Source: Lachnospiraceae bacterium
GTDB lineage: Bacteria; Bacillota; Clostridia; Lachnospirales; Lachnospiraceae
NCBI GenBank assembly: GCA_014804655.1
Contig: JAAUZK010000004.1
Coordinates: forward strand, 130,450-194,449
DNA length: 64,000 nt
Reading direction: 5' to 3'
Numbering within the stretch: position 1 is the first letter of the stretch; every line of letters begins with the position of its first letter. The notes under the pieces were generated by a model that had not been told where the DNA came from, searched no databases, and saw only the letters and a program-made list of their open reading frames with translations. Below are positions 35,347 through 43,642 of this stretch, in pieces. A program made the translations under genes and the position numbers.

Positions 35347-36462
35347 TTATTTGAGATTTTTCTGTAAATAATCCATATATTTATCTGCCAGATACGCTCT
35401 GCTGTATATGGAAAAATCAAATTCGTCATTCTTCTTTTCCGGAGCCTCCATTTTACTGATCCATGCATCTACGTCAAAGGGATCACCCACATAATTTGCT
35501 TTTCCCTGCGTTACTTCCGGAATACTGGTCCGATCTGTCGTGATAACGACTGCACCAAAAGCCATAGCCTCGATCGGCGGCATACCGAAGCCTTCAAAAA
35601 TACTCGGGAATAAAAACGCCCTACAGTGCCGATATAAGGCATTACGCTCTTCATTGCTGATAAATCCTGTCAGCGTCACAATATCTTCCAACTGATTATC
35701 TCTGATCAGATTCCTGACATTCTCAGATGCATTCCCCGAAATGCCTGACACTAAAAGTCTAAGAGGAAGCCGGCTTCTTCTATCCCTTAATTCCGCCATA
35801 ACTCTGATCAGTGTTTCCAAGTTCTTATGCGGTATCATCTGCGCAACCGTATAATAATACTGCCCGTCAGAGATATTAAATTTCTTTTCCACGGTTTCCA
35901 AGGATGTTATCTCATTTAGATTAACCATAGCCGGAATGTTTAAGACTTCTATCTTATCATCTTTGATCTTATATCGCTCGATCAGATCCAACTTCACATA
36001 ATTTGTCGTAGCGATGATCTTCTTGGAACTCCTCACATCTACCCACCAGCAAAGCTTTGAGTAAGCAATCTCGTGAAACGGGTGATACTCGGGATAATGC
36101 GCCGCCTGCAAATCATGAATCGTATTGATATAAGTAACTCCACCGTTAAAAACAGGTCTGCAGTAAACCGGAACAAAACATCTGTAAAGTTTATGTTTAC
36201 GAAGCAGCCTGTTCTGAAAAAAGAACTGCCACAAAATCCTTTTTGCAATATTAGCCGACACAACATTTGCTTCCAATAAAGTAATTCTTTTATCTTGTGC
36301 ATAATGTTCAAAAGTTTTCCGATTATCTTTGGATACCAGCAGTGTGAATTCAAATGGCCTGTCCAACTGCAAAAAACCATCCAGCAAATTTCTGATATAA
36401 AACTCAGTTCCTCCTACTTTGCCCGGCCTAAGCCACAATAAATCAATTGCAATCCTTTCCAT
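35347..36462 (-). CDS. GT4 glycosyltransferase
   Basis: A 371-residue GT-B enzyme, intact paralogue of the broken gene at 30563. The start WLRPGKVGGTEFYIRNLLDG carries the acceptor-side glycine loop, TVAQMIPHKNLETLIRVMAEL opens the donor domain near residue 205, and FPSIFEGFGMPPIEAMAFG near residue 290 has the E-x7-E donor motif. Enzymes of this type (WbdA/WbdB, mannosyl- or rhamnosyltransferases) commonly use GDP-sugars. It directly precedes the RMD-like reductase in the transcription order, so a GDP-D-rhamnose donor is possible. Confidence 0.88.
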   Translation of the reverse strand: MERIAIDLLWLRPGKVGGTEFYIRNLLDGFLQLDRPFEFTLLVSKDNRKTFEHYAQDKRITLLEANVVSANIAKRILWQFFFQNRLLRKHKLYRCFVPVYCRPVFNGGVTYINTIHDLQAAHYPEYHPFHEIAYSKLCWWVDVRSSKKIIATTNYVKLDLIERYKIKDDKIEVLNIPAMVNLNEITSLETVEKKFNISDGQYYYTVAQMIPHKNLETLIRVMAELRDRRSRLPLRLLVSGISGNASENVRNLIRDNQLEDIVTLTGFISNEERNALYRHCRAFLFPSIFEGFGMPPIEAMAFGAVVITTDRTSIPEVTQGKANYVGDPFDVDAWISKMEAPEKKNDEFDFSIYSRAYLADKYMDYLQKNLK

Positions 36463-36503
36463 ATTTATCTGATTTATCCTCTCATATTTATATTTATCCC
36501 CCG

Positions 36504-38273
36504 CTACTCCCCAAACACCTCACCCTTACTCTTCGGAACCACCTTACCGTCCTCAACTTCATAAATCATATCCACATTGCGGATCGTCGTCAGCCGGTGA
36601 GCAATAATAATCATCGTCTTCGTACCCTGCAGATTCTCCACCGCCTCCATGACCGCCGCCTCTGTATCATTGTCCAGCGCTGAAGTCGCCTCATCGAGCA
36701 CCAGTATTTCCGGATCATGATATAGCGCTCTGGCAATTCCGATACGCTGTCTCTGTCCGCCTGACAATCTGACACCTCTGTCACCCACAATTGTATCAAG
36801 CCCATGCGGCAGACTGTTTACAAACTCTGTAAGCTGTGCCTTGTCCAGCGCCGTTTCTACTGCCCGCTCATCTATCTCTGACTCTTTCACACCAAAGGCA
36901 ATATTATTTCGAATCGTATCATCCGACAAATAGATCACCTGAGGAATATAACCAACCTGTGCATGGAAGGTTTTAGGCTTCTCATGCACATTTAATTGAT
37001 CTGCCATGATCCTTCCTGCCTGCGGCTCAAGCAAACCCAAAATGACATCCACCATGGTTGTCTTCCCTGCTCCGGATGCACCGATAAATGCCACTGTGCT
37101 TCCCTTGGGAATCACAAAATCGGCATCCCGAATAACCGGTTCGTCTACATTCGGATACGTATATGTTACATGCTCCACTCTGATTTCATGCTCCAGATTC
37201 CAGACTTCCCTCTCTTCACTGTGCGTTTCTTCCATATAGGAGTCGATTTCATGCAAGTCATGGTAAACCAAGTCTACCGATGGCAGAGCATACAGGATAT
37301 TGGTCGTATATTCGTTAATTCTGCCTATGCTGGGCATCAACCTGAGCGCAGCCACGGCGAAAACCGCAAGCTGTGGAATGTAATAGATAATATCTGCCTC
37401 TCCGAAGAACATCTTAATAATAATTGCCAGCAAAAGTCCTGACATACATACTGTCTCCACAATGTATTTCGGCAGAATGGAGATTACCCTGTTGATGCGC
37501 AGTCCTCTGGTAAACTTGACAAAATATTTATGATATTCCTCTATAAAAAACTGTTCTCTGTTCAGAATCTTAATCTCTTTAATACCGCCAAGCGATTGGT
37601 TCATCCACTGGAAGATCATTCCTCTGTAACCTTGATTTTTCTGTCCCAATCCACGCGCATATTTCTTCGTAACAGCGTAGAACAGTCCGACGCACAAAAT
37701 AAGCAGAGCAATGATGACCAAAGTAATAGACTTACTCTTCACCAGAAGAAAAGTACCCAGAACAATGCAGATCACAACCTCCGTAATCAGCTCCAGAGAA
37801 TATAGAATAACCTGCATAAACTGATTGGTATCTTCCTGTAGACTTCTTTGGAGTGTGGCAATATTCTTATTTAGATGAAATGTATACGGCTCTTTCATAT
37901 AAGTCTCCAAAAGCCGCGTGGACAAATTCATCTGCGTTTCAAAAGAAAACTTGAACATATAGCTTCTTTCGCAGACAAGATACACATTTTTCACAACATA
38001 AATCACAATAATGCAAACAGACAGAAAAGCCAGAAACCCCTTACTGGTGTGAAATCCCAATGTATCATAAACCCATTTCAGATACCATGTTTTCTGAATC
38101 GACTCCTGATTCATGATGATATTCGCAAAAGGACTGAAGATCGATACACCTAACAATTCCAAAAAACTGCCCACAATCACCGCAAACAGTAATACTATAA
38201 TTTTTGTCTTATCTTTTCTGCTGAAAATATAACCCAGCTTATAGAGCAGTCCCTTTATCCCTGTTTTATCCAT
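36504..38273 (-). CDS. ABC exporter (fused permease-ATPase), PglK/MsbA-like flippase
   Basis: The ATG at 38271-38273 with AAGGGAG upstream gives 589 residues; an earlier in-frame ATG at 38324 overlaps the upstream gene. Residues 1 to about 320 contain six hydrophobic segments of an ABC exporter membrane domain. The ATPase domain has GASGAGKTTMVDVILG (Walker A) near residue 385, VGYIPQVIYLSDDTI (Q-loop), RLSGGQRQRIGIARAL (signature), ILVLDEATSALD (Walker B) and IIAHRLTT (switch His). Single-chain half exporters of this kind flip lipid-linked oligosaccharides (PglK). A Wzx flippase is also encoded at 48524, so the locus has two export routes. Confidence 0.92.
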   Translation of the reverse strand: MDKTGIKGLLYKLGYIFSRKDKTKIIVLLFAVIVGSFLELLGVSIFSPFANIIMNQESIQKTWYLKWVYDTLGFHTSKGFLAFLSVCIIVIYVVKNVYLVCERSYMFKFSFETQMNLSTRLLETYMKEPYTFHLNKNIATLQRSLQEDTNQFMQVILYSLELITEVVICIVLGTFLLVKSKSITLVIIALLILCVGLFYAVTKKYARGLGQKNQGYRGMIFQWMNQSLGGIKEIKILNREQFFIEEYHKYFVKFTRGLRINRVISILPKYIVETVCMSGLLLAIIIKMFFGEADIIYYIPQLAVFAVAALRLMPSIGRINEYTTNILYALPSVDLVYHDLHEIDSYMEETHSEEREVWNLEHEIRVEHVTYTYPNVDEPVIRDADFVIPKGSTVAFIGASGAGKTTMVDVILGLLEPQAGRIMADQLNVHEKPKTFHAQVGYIPQVIYLSDDTIRNNIAFGVKESEIDERAVETALDKAQLTEFVNSLPHGLDTIVGDRGVRLSGGQRQRIGIARALYHDPEILVLDEATSALDNDTEAAVMEAVENLQGTKTMIIIAHRLTTIRNVDMIYEVEDGKVVPKSKGEVFGE

Positions 38274-38299
38274 ACTCTCCCTTTCCACCGTATCATAAC

Positions 38300-38878
38300 C
38301 TACTTCTGAAAAAGCGCCTGACATAGATTGCTGTGAGAATTGTTATCGCTGATCTTTCGGGCTGGCACGCCGGCCCATGTGGTTCCTGCCTCCGTAATAT
38401 CCTTTGTAACGACCGCACCGGCACCAACGGCTACATCGTCTGCAATGCGGACAGCGCCTACCACCTTAGCGCCGATTCCGAAGAAACAATTATCTCCCAC
38501 CAATGCCGCATCATGGCTTCCGCCGTCCGCCACGATCGCTGTGCCTTGCAAGAGCCGACAATTCTTACCGACTTTTGCATTGGCATGTACAACCAGCGTT
38601 CCGTAATGCGGAATCGACAATCCCTCTTCAAATACATTCGGAGATATGACAAAGCCGAGCCGGATGCTCAATCTGTGAAAGCGGAATGAATACCATTTCC
38701 GAATGATTACCCCGATCGCATCCTTCCTGCAGTTCATGTAATATTCCAGTTTGCGCAGCAGAATTTCAAATTTCCATGTTTCGTCACCGAACAGCTTCGG
38801 TCTCTTATCTCTCGAGCGTCCAAGCGCGATCCGATCCTGCTGTAAATAGTATTTATATTTTTCTTTACTGTCTATCAT
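38300..38878 (-). CDS. Serine O-acetyltransferase-like hexapeptide acetyltransferase
   Basis: A 192-residue protein with AGGA 7 bases before the ATG. The N-terminal helical region is short, then hexapeptide repeats run from about residue 85 to 170: IPHYGTLVVHANAKVG, LVGDNCFFGIGAKVVG and VAVGAGAVVTKDI, ending in AGVPARKI, the CysE/NodL-type tail. Family members acetylate serine or sugar hydroxyls with acetyl-CoA. In this setting O-acetylation of the glycan or of a serine-linked sugar is more likely than cysteine synthesis. Confidence 0.82.
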   Translation of the reverse strand: MIDSKEKYKYYLQQDRIALGRSRDKRPKLFGDETWKFEILLRKLEYYMNCRKDAIGVIIRKWYSFRFHRLSIRLGFVISPNVFEEGLSIPHYGTLVVHANAKVGKNCRLLQGTAIVADGGSHDAALVGDNCFFGIGAKVVGAVRIADDVAVGAGAVVTKDITEAGTTWAGVPARKISDNNSHSNLCQALFQK

Positions 38879-38959
38879 ACTCTTTTCCTATCAATGTCTG
38901 ATGACTCCCATATCATACCACACATGTACGATACATCCCGAATCATAGCCACTTTACAG

Positions 38960-39859
38960 CTATATCCTTTCTGTATCCTGCGACAGCCACACCTTCACCT
39001 GTTTCAAATAGTCAGCATACGCTTCATCACGCGCTGCCGCCTGACAGTTTGCTTCTTCCCCGATCACATTATGTTTCTCCAGCTCCATCTTCCCTTCCGC
39101 CTTCCTCAGATACCATTCATACTCCAGATCCAGATTCCCGATATCCAAGACGCGGTACCCCTGTCTAAACAACTCCACCGCAATAAACTTAGCAGCTACA
39201 CCCACCGAAAGGAGAAAAAGCCTGTCCTTTCCATATGCCGCACACGCTTTCAAAATCGTGGGGATAGCACTGTAAGCATCGCTCGGCGGACAGATGATAC
39301 GTTCTATACTGTTTGCCGTATCAAACAGATCGTTGCCGACACCGTTGTGAGTCCTCGAGCCCTCCACAATAACAACATCTCTATTTTCCCATATTTTTCT
39401 GATTTTTGCAAACCAGCCGCCACAGGGAGTACGGTCCTCTACAAGATAATAGCAGCGGGAGACAAAACTGTTGTAATAAGTTTTGTTCGGATCGCAGTAT
39501 GTCTCATAGGTTTTTCTGTAAAAAAGCAAATGCTCCTTCCAGAATTTCCTGCTGTTTATGCGAAAGTTTGAAAGCGTATCAAAGATACCGGGAAGCATCA
39601 CCAGCAGATCGTCGTAAGAGCAAGCCAGAATCTCCTTCAACCCTTCTGCAATCTCCGGGTCTGCCTTTTGCATTACCCGATCATGCCCTTTAATCATCAC
39701 GATATCACCATCTCCAAAACGAACCATGCTCTTTTCTGTGCGCAGAAGCTCGTCGATGGTCTCGTCGATAGTATGCACTTTTATCCGGTTATGCAGGATG
39801 CCTTTTTCATATAAAAAATAGACAACCACTGCCAGTATATCCTTTATCTTACGCTTCAT
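38960..39859 (-). CDS. GT-D fold (DUF1792-type) glycosyltransferase
   Basis: A 299-residue protein. SMVRFGDGDIVMIKG near residue 45 matches the start of the GT-D family, in which a D-x-E or similar acidic triplet binds UDP-sugar; here it reads DGD. VVIVEGSRTHNGVGNDLFD near residue 165 and LFLLSVGVAAKFIAVELFRQG near residue 220 (core SVGVAAKFIA) complete the pattern. Known members add glucose to glycoprotein or capsule glycans. An N-terminal hydrophobic segment (ILAVVVYFLY) may bind the membrane. No ribosome binding site of note is seen. Confidence 0.8.
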   Translation of the reverse strand: MKRKIKDILAVVVYFLYEKGILHNRIKVHTIDETIDELLRTEKSMVRFGDGDIVMIKGHDRVMQKADPEIAEGLKEILACSYDDLLVMLPGIFDTLSNFRINSRKFWKEHLLFYRKTYETYCDPNKTYYNSFVSRCYYLVEDRTPCGGWFAKIRKIWENRDVVIVEGSRTHNGVGNDLFDTANSIERIICPPSDAYSAIPTILKACAAYGKDRLFLLSVGVAAKFIAVELFRQGYRVLDIGNLDLEYEWYLRKAEGKMELEKHNVIGEEANCQAAARDEAYADYLKQVKVWLSQDTERI

Positions 39860-39944
39860 TTCTTATATACAACCTACTTTCTGTTAGTATTTATGCCTTA
39901 TGCTGATAAACACTTCGGGCAGATTGGGAATTCTCAAGGGTCCG

Positions 39945-41141
39945 TCACTGTATCAATTTATCCCTCATCTGCATAATCGTGCGATAGTAGTTCTCATAAT
40001 TATATTTCTCTATCAGCGCCCGATACCCCTCTGCGCCCATCTCCTTCATCCGCTCTCTGTCGGATAACATCATCGCCAGCTTCCGTTTCAGATCATCACG
40101 GTCACAATCCTTAAACTGATATCCCGTCACAGCGTCCTCCACATAGCTTGCGGTACCGTTTAGATCACTGCAGATCACCGGGAGCGAATAACTCATGGCT
40201 TCCAACTGCGACACCGATGCCATCTCGCGGGTGCTGGGAATCACGTATACGTCCGCCGCAAGATATTCTGCTTCCATCTCTCTGCGGGGCACATTCGTTT
40301 TAATCGTGACCATATCTTCCAGATGATGTCCAGACACATATTGTCTGACCTGCTCACAGTTTTCTTTCTGGAATGGCATCGTGGCTTCACCGATCAGCGT
40401 CAAGTGAATTCTGTGCATGTCGCAGCTATGCACTTCCCCGTCTGTCGCCACGGGACTTGCAGCAGCGCTTTTCTGATTCTGCATCAATTCCTCCACTACC
40501 TGAAGAAGCATCAAATGGTGCTTTCTGGGCTCATATTTCCCGATACAGAGGATATGTACCGTATCATCCTCAAAATAGGTTCTCTCCTCCGGAGCCCTCC
40601 TGGGTTCCATGACGAAAGGTACAAAATAATCATTCTCTTTGATAGACGTTCCCTGTTTCCTGATCCCCATGACAGGCGTCATGCGCAGCTTCGGCGACAA
40701 TCCCGCCACAATGCGGTGTGCCAAATCTTTTTTTGCCGGCTCCGACCACAGCGGGTTCTGGTTATAGAGAATGCAGGGATATCCCTTTCTCCTGCAAACC
40801 AAATATGCCGCCATCGAGTACACGGATCTCTCCCTGAGAATCACGACATCGGGTTTAAAATCACAGATCAGTTTCTTCAATCTGCGCATCGGCGGAAATC
40901 CATGCTGTATCTTAAATACGATAGCCTCGGGATTCTTTCTGTGGATTACATGCACGTACAGATAATCCAACAGCCGATATAATCGGGAATATCCCAATAC
41001 GATCGGAGTCACATAGGAATAATCCTCTATGATAGCGGCATAATGGCTGATAAAACAGACTTCATGCCCATGTTCTATCAGCCCCTTCATGATATCCATC
41101 TGATTGGTATGATAACGCGGGGCTACATACAGGAATCTCAT
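39945..41141 (-). CDS. GT4 glycosyltransferase
   Basis: A 398-residue GT-B enzyme whose ATG overlaps the radical SAM gene stop as ATGA. FLYVAPRYHTNQMDIMKGL is the acceptor-domain start, VHILCIGKYEPRKHHLMLLQ near residue 195 (core GKYEPRKH) opens the donor domain, and VYVIPSTREMASVSQLEAMSY near residue 300 carries the E-x7-E-like motif, with the first Glu in EMASVSQLEAM. An insert near residue 230 is low complexity. Translational coupling with the radical SAM protein suggests a linked function. Confidence 0.85.
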   Translation of the reverse strand: MRFLYVAPRYHTNQMDIMKGLIEHGHEVCFISHYAAIIEDYSYVTPIVLGYSRLYRLLDYLYVHVIHRKNPEAIVFKIQHGFPPMRRLKKLICDFKPDVVILRERSVYSMAAYLVCRRKGYPCILYNQNPLWSEPAKKDLAHRIVAGLSPKLRMTPVMGIRKQGTSIKENDYFVPFVMEPRRAPEERTYFEDDTVHILCIGKYEPRKHHLMLLQVVEELMQNQKSAAASPVATDGEVHSCDMHRIHLTLIGEATMPFQKENCEQVRQYVSGHHLEDMVTIKTNVPRREMEAEYLAADVYVIPSTREMASVSQLEAMSYSLPVICSDLNGTASYVEDAVTGYQFKDCDRDDLKRKLAMMLSDRERMKEMGAEGYRALIEKYNYENYYRTIMQMRDKLIQ

Positions 41142-42136
41142 ATAAACTTATTCTCCTTCAAACTGTATTTACCGCCCTTTAAGAATTTATGCTTCACAAC
41201 CCACCACGCAGGTACCCAGATATATTTATGCATCGCCGGCGACGCGGAACCGATCATCCAGCAGTTCCTGTCACAGTTTCTCGTACACTCCCTGACCTTC
41301 TGCGCCTGAGAAGAGTTCCACAGCTCGTCCCAGCTTTGCTCCCTCAGATTACCCATCACAGCTTTCTTCTCCATGCCGTTACAGGGAATGACATCACAGA
41401 ACGGATCAATGAAAAATGCATTCTTGGACATGTCGCAGGGCAGAAGTCTTTTGTTGCCGTAGATATAATTAATCAGCCCGTGGTTAAAATATGCCCGGAA
41501 CCATTTCTTCGGCGACCGGCTCTTTAACAACTCATTGATCAGCTTCTCGAAATTCTGCGCCACTTTATATTTATCATCAATCTTGTTATCTGTCTTTCGG
41601 AAATAAAAAGAATTATGCAGTGTGGCCGTAGCAAACTCCATCCCCATGTCGTTGGCGATATTGTAAAGCGGCACCAGATCTTCACAGTTCATATCCTGTA
41701 CCGTCATCCCGAATCCCACATCCGGATGTTTCATCTCCACCAACGTCTTCAGCGTGTTATAGCCCCTGTTAAAACCATCGGGAATACCGCGGATAGCATC
41801 ATTCGTCTGCTGCAGCCCCTCGATGCTGATACGGATTCCCACCTTCGGAAATTGTCTGCACAGGGCAATGATACGATCCGTGAAATAACCGTTGGTAGAT
41901 ATGACGATCCTGTCAGATTTCTTATAAAGCTCCCGCACGATATCGGGAATATCCTGCCTGATAAAAGGCTCTCCACCCGTAATATTGGTGAATGCCATTT
42001 CCGGCAGCTTCTTAATATCTTCCAGTGTGATCTCCTCCTCCGGTCTGGTGGGATCCTTGAAGCAGTCACACATATTGCAGCGGGCATTGCATCTATAGGT
42101 TACGATGACTGTGCCGTATAGGGTTCTTCTTGACAT
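41138..42136 (-). CDS. Radical SAM/SPASM-type protein
   Basis: A 332-residue protein with AAGGAG 8 bases before the ATG. VTYRCNARCNMCDCF near residue 12 is the CxxxCxxC motif for the SAM-binding 4Fe-4S cluster, and NITGGEPFIRQDI near residue 51 is the GGEP motif. The C-terminal part has further Cys residues (CDMSKN, CNGMEKK, CTRNCDRNC), consistent with a SPASM-like domain holding an auxiliary cluster. Such proteins modify peptides or act as dehydrogenases or epimerases on small molecules. Its reaction here is unknown; radical epimerisation or dehydrogenation of a sugar is a guess. Confidence 0.88.
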   Translation of the reverse strand: MSRRTLYGTVIVTYRCNARCNMCDCFKDPTRPEEEITLEDIKKLPEMAFTNITGGEPFIRQDIPDIVRELYKKSDRIVISTNGYFTDRIIALCRQFPKVGIRISIEGLQQTNDAIRGIPDGFNRGYNTLKTLVEMKHPDVGFGMTVQDMNCEDLVPLYNIANDMGMEFATATLHNSFYFRKTDNKIDDKYKVAQNFEKLINELLKSRSPKKWFRAYFNHGLINYIYGNKRLLPCDMSKNAFFIDPFCDVIPCNGMEKKAVMGNLREQSWDELWNSSQAQKVRECTRNCDRNCWMIGSASPAMHKYIWVPAWWVVKHKFLKGGKYSLKENKFI

Positions 42137-42159
42137 ATATTTCGCTCCTTATCAAGTCC

Positions 42160-42310
42160 GCTCGGACAGAAGTATAATCCTGCGTCGCCGCGCTTTCGCT
42201 CCGTAAAAAGCGTAACAGCTGCTAAACTCGTGAGTTGCAAAGCAACTCATAACCTCGTTAAGCACTGACGCTTTTTAAGGGGCTCCTTCGGATTATACTT
42301 CCATCCGAGC
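42160..42310. repeat. 150-base near-perfect palindrome (MITE/REP-like)
   Basis: The 182-base gap between the GT4 gene and the radical SAM gene is almost filled by an imperfect palindrome. The ends GCTCGGACAGAAGTATAATC(C) and its mirror at 42290-42310 match at 18 of 21 positions; AAAAAGCGT pairs with ACGCTTTTT; the centre is TGAGTTGC AAA GCAACTCA at 42231-42249. It would form a long hairpin in DNA or RNA. The arrangement is that of a miniature mobile element or dispersed intergenic repeat. Only one copy occurs here. It lies after the stop region of one gene and 24 bases before the next start, so it may also tune operon expression. Confidence 0.75.
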
Positions 42311-42318
42311 TCAGTTTA

Positions 42319-43617
42319 TTAAATAATCTCCTCATGTAACGAATATATATTCCTCACTATTTTATCACAATATTCTTCAATTGTATCAAATTTTATATTC
42401 TTACAGTTTTCACTATACTCCCGGCACAATGCCGGATCATTCCAGAGGGTTCTGATATGCTCTGTCAGTTCCTGTATATCACCGCCCCTAAACAGGTCTC
42501 CCGTTCTGCCCGCCTGCACCAGTTCCGGCGCACCGCCCAAGTCAGAGACAAGCACCGGTGTCCCATACATCTGGGATTCCATCACAGAAAAGGGACAGTT
42601 CTCATACCACTCGGAAGGATATACGCTGAACCGCGCTCCGGCAATCAGACTGCGCAGCTCTTCTCCGGTCACAAATCCCCGGTTCTCCACATTGGCAGCC
42701 CGATTCACTTTTTCCTCCAGCGGTCCTGTTCCCGCAAAGATAAAGGGAATATCCGGCAGCGCACTGCATGCCTTAAGCAGAGTTTCCGTCCCCTTTTCCT
42801 CCGAGAAGCGCCCGAAATACAATACATAGTCTTTACTTTTTTCATCCCCGCCATTCTGTCCAGCCTTATTTTCTTCTGTCCCGGCACTGCTTACGGAACC
42901 TTCATACGGCTTCTCCATATGATCTGTCTTTCCGCTGTCTCTCTCAATAAAATTATGCATCATAACCGTCTTATCCGCGAGCAGCGGGTCCGTGTCAAGC
43001 TGCTTCTTCATAAATTCGCTTGGACACACGATCACATCCACCATACCGTAAGTCTTCCGCTTCGCATAATACTTCGCCTCAAAAGTGCCGAGCAGACTCT
43101 TCATCCCGGAATCATGGATACAGCGTCTTTTGCTGCACTGCTTGAAATCACCGCCGCGGCAGGCGAAGCAAATCTCACCGGTAGACGGAACCCGCATCAT
43201 GTGATTCGGGCATACCCATTGATAATCGTGCGCCGTGTACACGATCCTCACATGCCTGCCATACTTCTTCTCATAAGCACGGACAGCATAAATCACCGAA
43301 GGGGTGAGCTGGAAGTTAATATTATTCAGATGGACCACATCCGGCCTGAAATCCTCCAGCACAAGACGCATCTTCTTCTTAGCCTCCGCAGAGTAAATAA
43401 TGCGCAGCGGATAGAGCAGCTTCTTTAAGCCGCCACTGTGGAAATCCATATCCGACGTGTAGATTCCGGCACGGTTTCCCACGATCCGCCCTTCATGCTC
43501 CATGCCGAAGAACTGTACCTCATGCCCCGTCTTTTGCAACTGTTCTCCCAGCTTAAATATATATGTCTCCGATCCACCATTGGGGTGGAGGAATTTGTTT
43601 ACCATTAATATTTTCAT
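42319..43617 (-). CDS. GT4 glycosyltransferase with Cys-rich insert
   Basis: A 432-residue GT-B enzyme with GGAG 6 bases before the ATG. NKFLHPNGGSETYIFKLGEQ includes the glycine-rich acceptor loop, VLYFGRFSEEKGTETLL near residue 265 opens the donor domain and VYPSEWYENCPFSVMESQMYG (core ENCPFSVMESQ) near residue 335 has the E-x7-E motif. Between about residues 150 and 170 lie four to five cysteines (CFACRGG, CSKRRC) that look like a metal-binding insert; this insert is seen in a subset of GT4 enzymes. A low-complexity linker with Gly, Ala and Asn lies near residue 245. Confidence 0.88.
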   Translation of the reverse strand: MKILMVNKFLHPNGGSETYIFKLGEQLQKTGHEVQFFGMEHEGRIVGNRAGIYTSDMDFHSGGLKKLLYPLRIIYSAEAKKKMRLVLEDFRPDVVHLNNINFQLTPSVIYAVRAYEKKYGRHVRIVYTAHDYQWVCPNHMMRVPSTGEICFACRGGDFKQCSKRRCIHDSGMKSLLGTFEAKYYAKRKTYGMVDVIVCPSEFMKKQLDTDPLLADKTVMMHNFIERDSGKTDHMEKPYEGSVSSAGTEENKAGQNGGDEKSKDYVLYFGRFSEEKGTETLLKACSALPDIPFIFAGTGPLEEKVNRAANVENRGFVTGEELRSLIAGARFSVYPSEWYENCPFSVMESQMYGTPVLVSDLGGAPELVQAGRTGDLFRGGDIQELTEHIRTLWNDPALCREYSENCKNIKFDTIEEYCDKIVRNIYSLHEEII

Positions 43618-43642
43618 ATCCGGCTCCGTTTTCTGATAACTC

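Noticed and set aside
42457-43428. 323-codon plus-strand frame
   Set aside because: It is the mirror of a GT4 gene with clear catalytic motifs; the product is low-complexity and His/Arg-rich.
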